Shown: positions 6,280 through 6,529 of the stretch, piece after piece
Position numbering within the stretch: position 1 is the first letter of the stretch
Layout: each line of letters begins with the position of its first letter
Source of the DNA: DASYXT01 sp035934555
GTDB taxonomy: Bacteria; Verrucomicrobiota; Verrucomicrobiia; Limisphaerales; UBA8199
Assembly (NCBI GenBank): GCA_035934555.1
Contig: DASYXT010000007.1
Coordinates: forward strand, 1-6,529
Direction of reading: 5' to 3'
DNA length: 6,529 nucleotides
Made by a program: the position numbers and the translations under genes
Notes under the pieces: model-generated
Told to the model about the DNA's origin: nothing
Databases searched by the model: none
Seen by the model: the letters and a program-made list of their open reading frames with translations, nothing else

Positions 6280-6529
6280 TCAATTCACGTTTAGTCCCAG
6301 ATTAAGATTATGGTTCAGTCCGCCGGAATTTGCCGTGACATTGAGCGTGTAAGTTCCCCCTGGGGTTCCCTTCAAAATCGGAAGTGGGCCCGATCCTCCG
6401 CCCCCGCAGGCGATCCACGTTATGGCGGACAATACCAACAGGGCCAGGAGAAACTTCATCTGCCTGCGGCGTATTGAGATATACATCGCGATGCCCGAGG
6501 CGAAAACCAGTCCAAAGAACAAGGGCAGA
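6280..6529 (-). CDS. C-terminal end of a second surface protein carrying the same tail module (partial)
   Basis: The frame ends at a TGA (6282-6280) and stays open to the right window edge, so only the last 82 residues are seen and the gene surely starts outside. There is no need for the internal TTG or ATG codons to be starts. Visible parts in order: a hydrophobic helix (LPLFFGLVFASGIAMYISI), a basic turn RRRQMK, a second hydrophobic helix (FLLALLVLSAITWI), A-Cys followed by four Gly, a short linker, and GTPGGTYTLNV plus a final strand ending LGLNVN. This is the tail of the giant protein at 552-5867, with 21 of the last 29 residues identical and a much shorter linker between the helices. Taken alone it could be misread as a small lipoprotein beginning MKFLLALL. 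The shared first helix and open upstream frame favour the end of a larger secreted protein. Confidence 0.7.
   Translation of the reverse strand, partial: LPLFFGLVFASGIAMYISIRRRQMKFLLALLVLSAITWIACGGGGSGPLPILKGTPGGTYTLNVTANSGGLNHNLNLGLNVN

Noticed and set aside
6125..6352. A 75-codon plus-strand frame crossing the truncated membrane gene leader and the upstream gene end
   Set aside because: It runs antisense to the tail-module end and the intergenic hairpin, and its peptide resembles nothing.
6280..6459. A stand-alone small lipoprotein starting MKFLLALL with a Cys after the hydrophobic stretch
   Set aside because: The frame is open further upstream through another hydrophobic helix and RRR to the window edge, matching the end of the giant protein. 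It is better read as the tail of a larger gene.

Overview
The window looks like accessory chromosome from a GC-rich Gram-negative-type bacterium, most probably an Acidobacteriota member. The placement rests on the style of the secreted proteins: choice-of-anchor D (ASH-type) stalk repeats, a 'GGFN..TMSC' Ig-like domain, and a C-terminal tail made of two membrane helices, a Cys followed by poly-Gly, and a 'GTPAGTYTLTV' beta hairpin. I know this tail style from acidobacterial proteins but have not searched for it here. All supported genes lie on the minus strand, so transcription runs from right to left.

Layout in the direction of transcription: (1) 6529-6280, the C-terminal end of a gene entering from outside the window and carrying the tail module. 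(2) 6279-6134, a short intergenic stretch with a hairpin. (3) 6133-5975, a truncated and frameshifted copy of the 5' end of a small membrane-protein gene. (4) 5974-5868, a leader with a good -10 box. (5) 5867-552, one 1771-residue secreted protein that fills most of the window: signal peptide, N,N-dimethylformamidase large-subunit-like head, PKD domain, nine choice-of-anchor D repeats, Ig-like segment and the tail module. (6) 551-184, a gene-free stretch, AT-rich near its left end. (7) 183-1, the intact 5' end of the same small membrane-protein gene, running off the left edge.

The organisation 'tail-module surface protein, then small membrane protein' therefore occurs twice in a row. The two membrane-gene copies form a direct repeat about 5.95 kb apart (98 of 100 bases identical over the core) that brackets the giant gene. 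This implies tandem duplication of a unit, or insertion of a cassette, and gives the giant gene flanks that homologous recombination could use to remove or amplify it. Inside the giant gene the first stalk repeats were duplicated or homogenised recently (207 of 210 bases identical). A palindrome-rich, REP-like segment also appears to have been inserted between the two membrane helices of its tail.

The most interesting idea here is the tail. In both surface proteins a basic-linked pair of membrane helices ending in W-x-x-C-GGGG sits just before the last two strands of an Ig-like fold. The membrane anchor may be inserted inside an Ig domain, with a lipobox-like internal Cys on the outer face. 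No RNA genes, CRISPR arrays or insertion-sequence transposases were seen.
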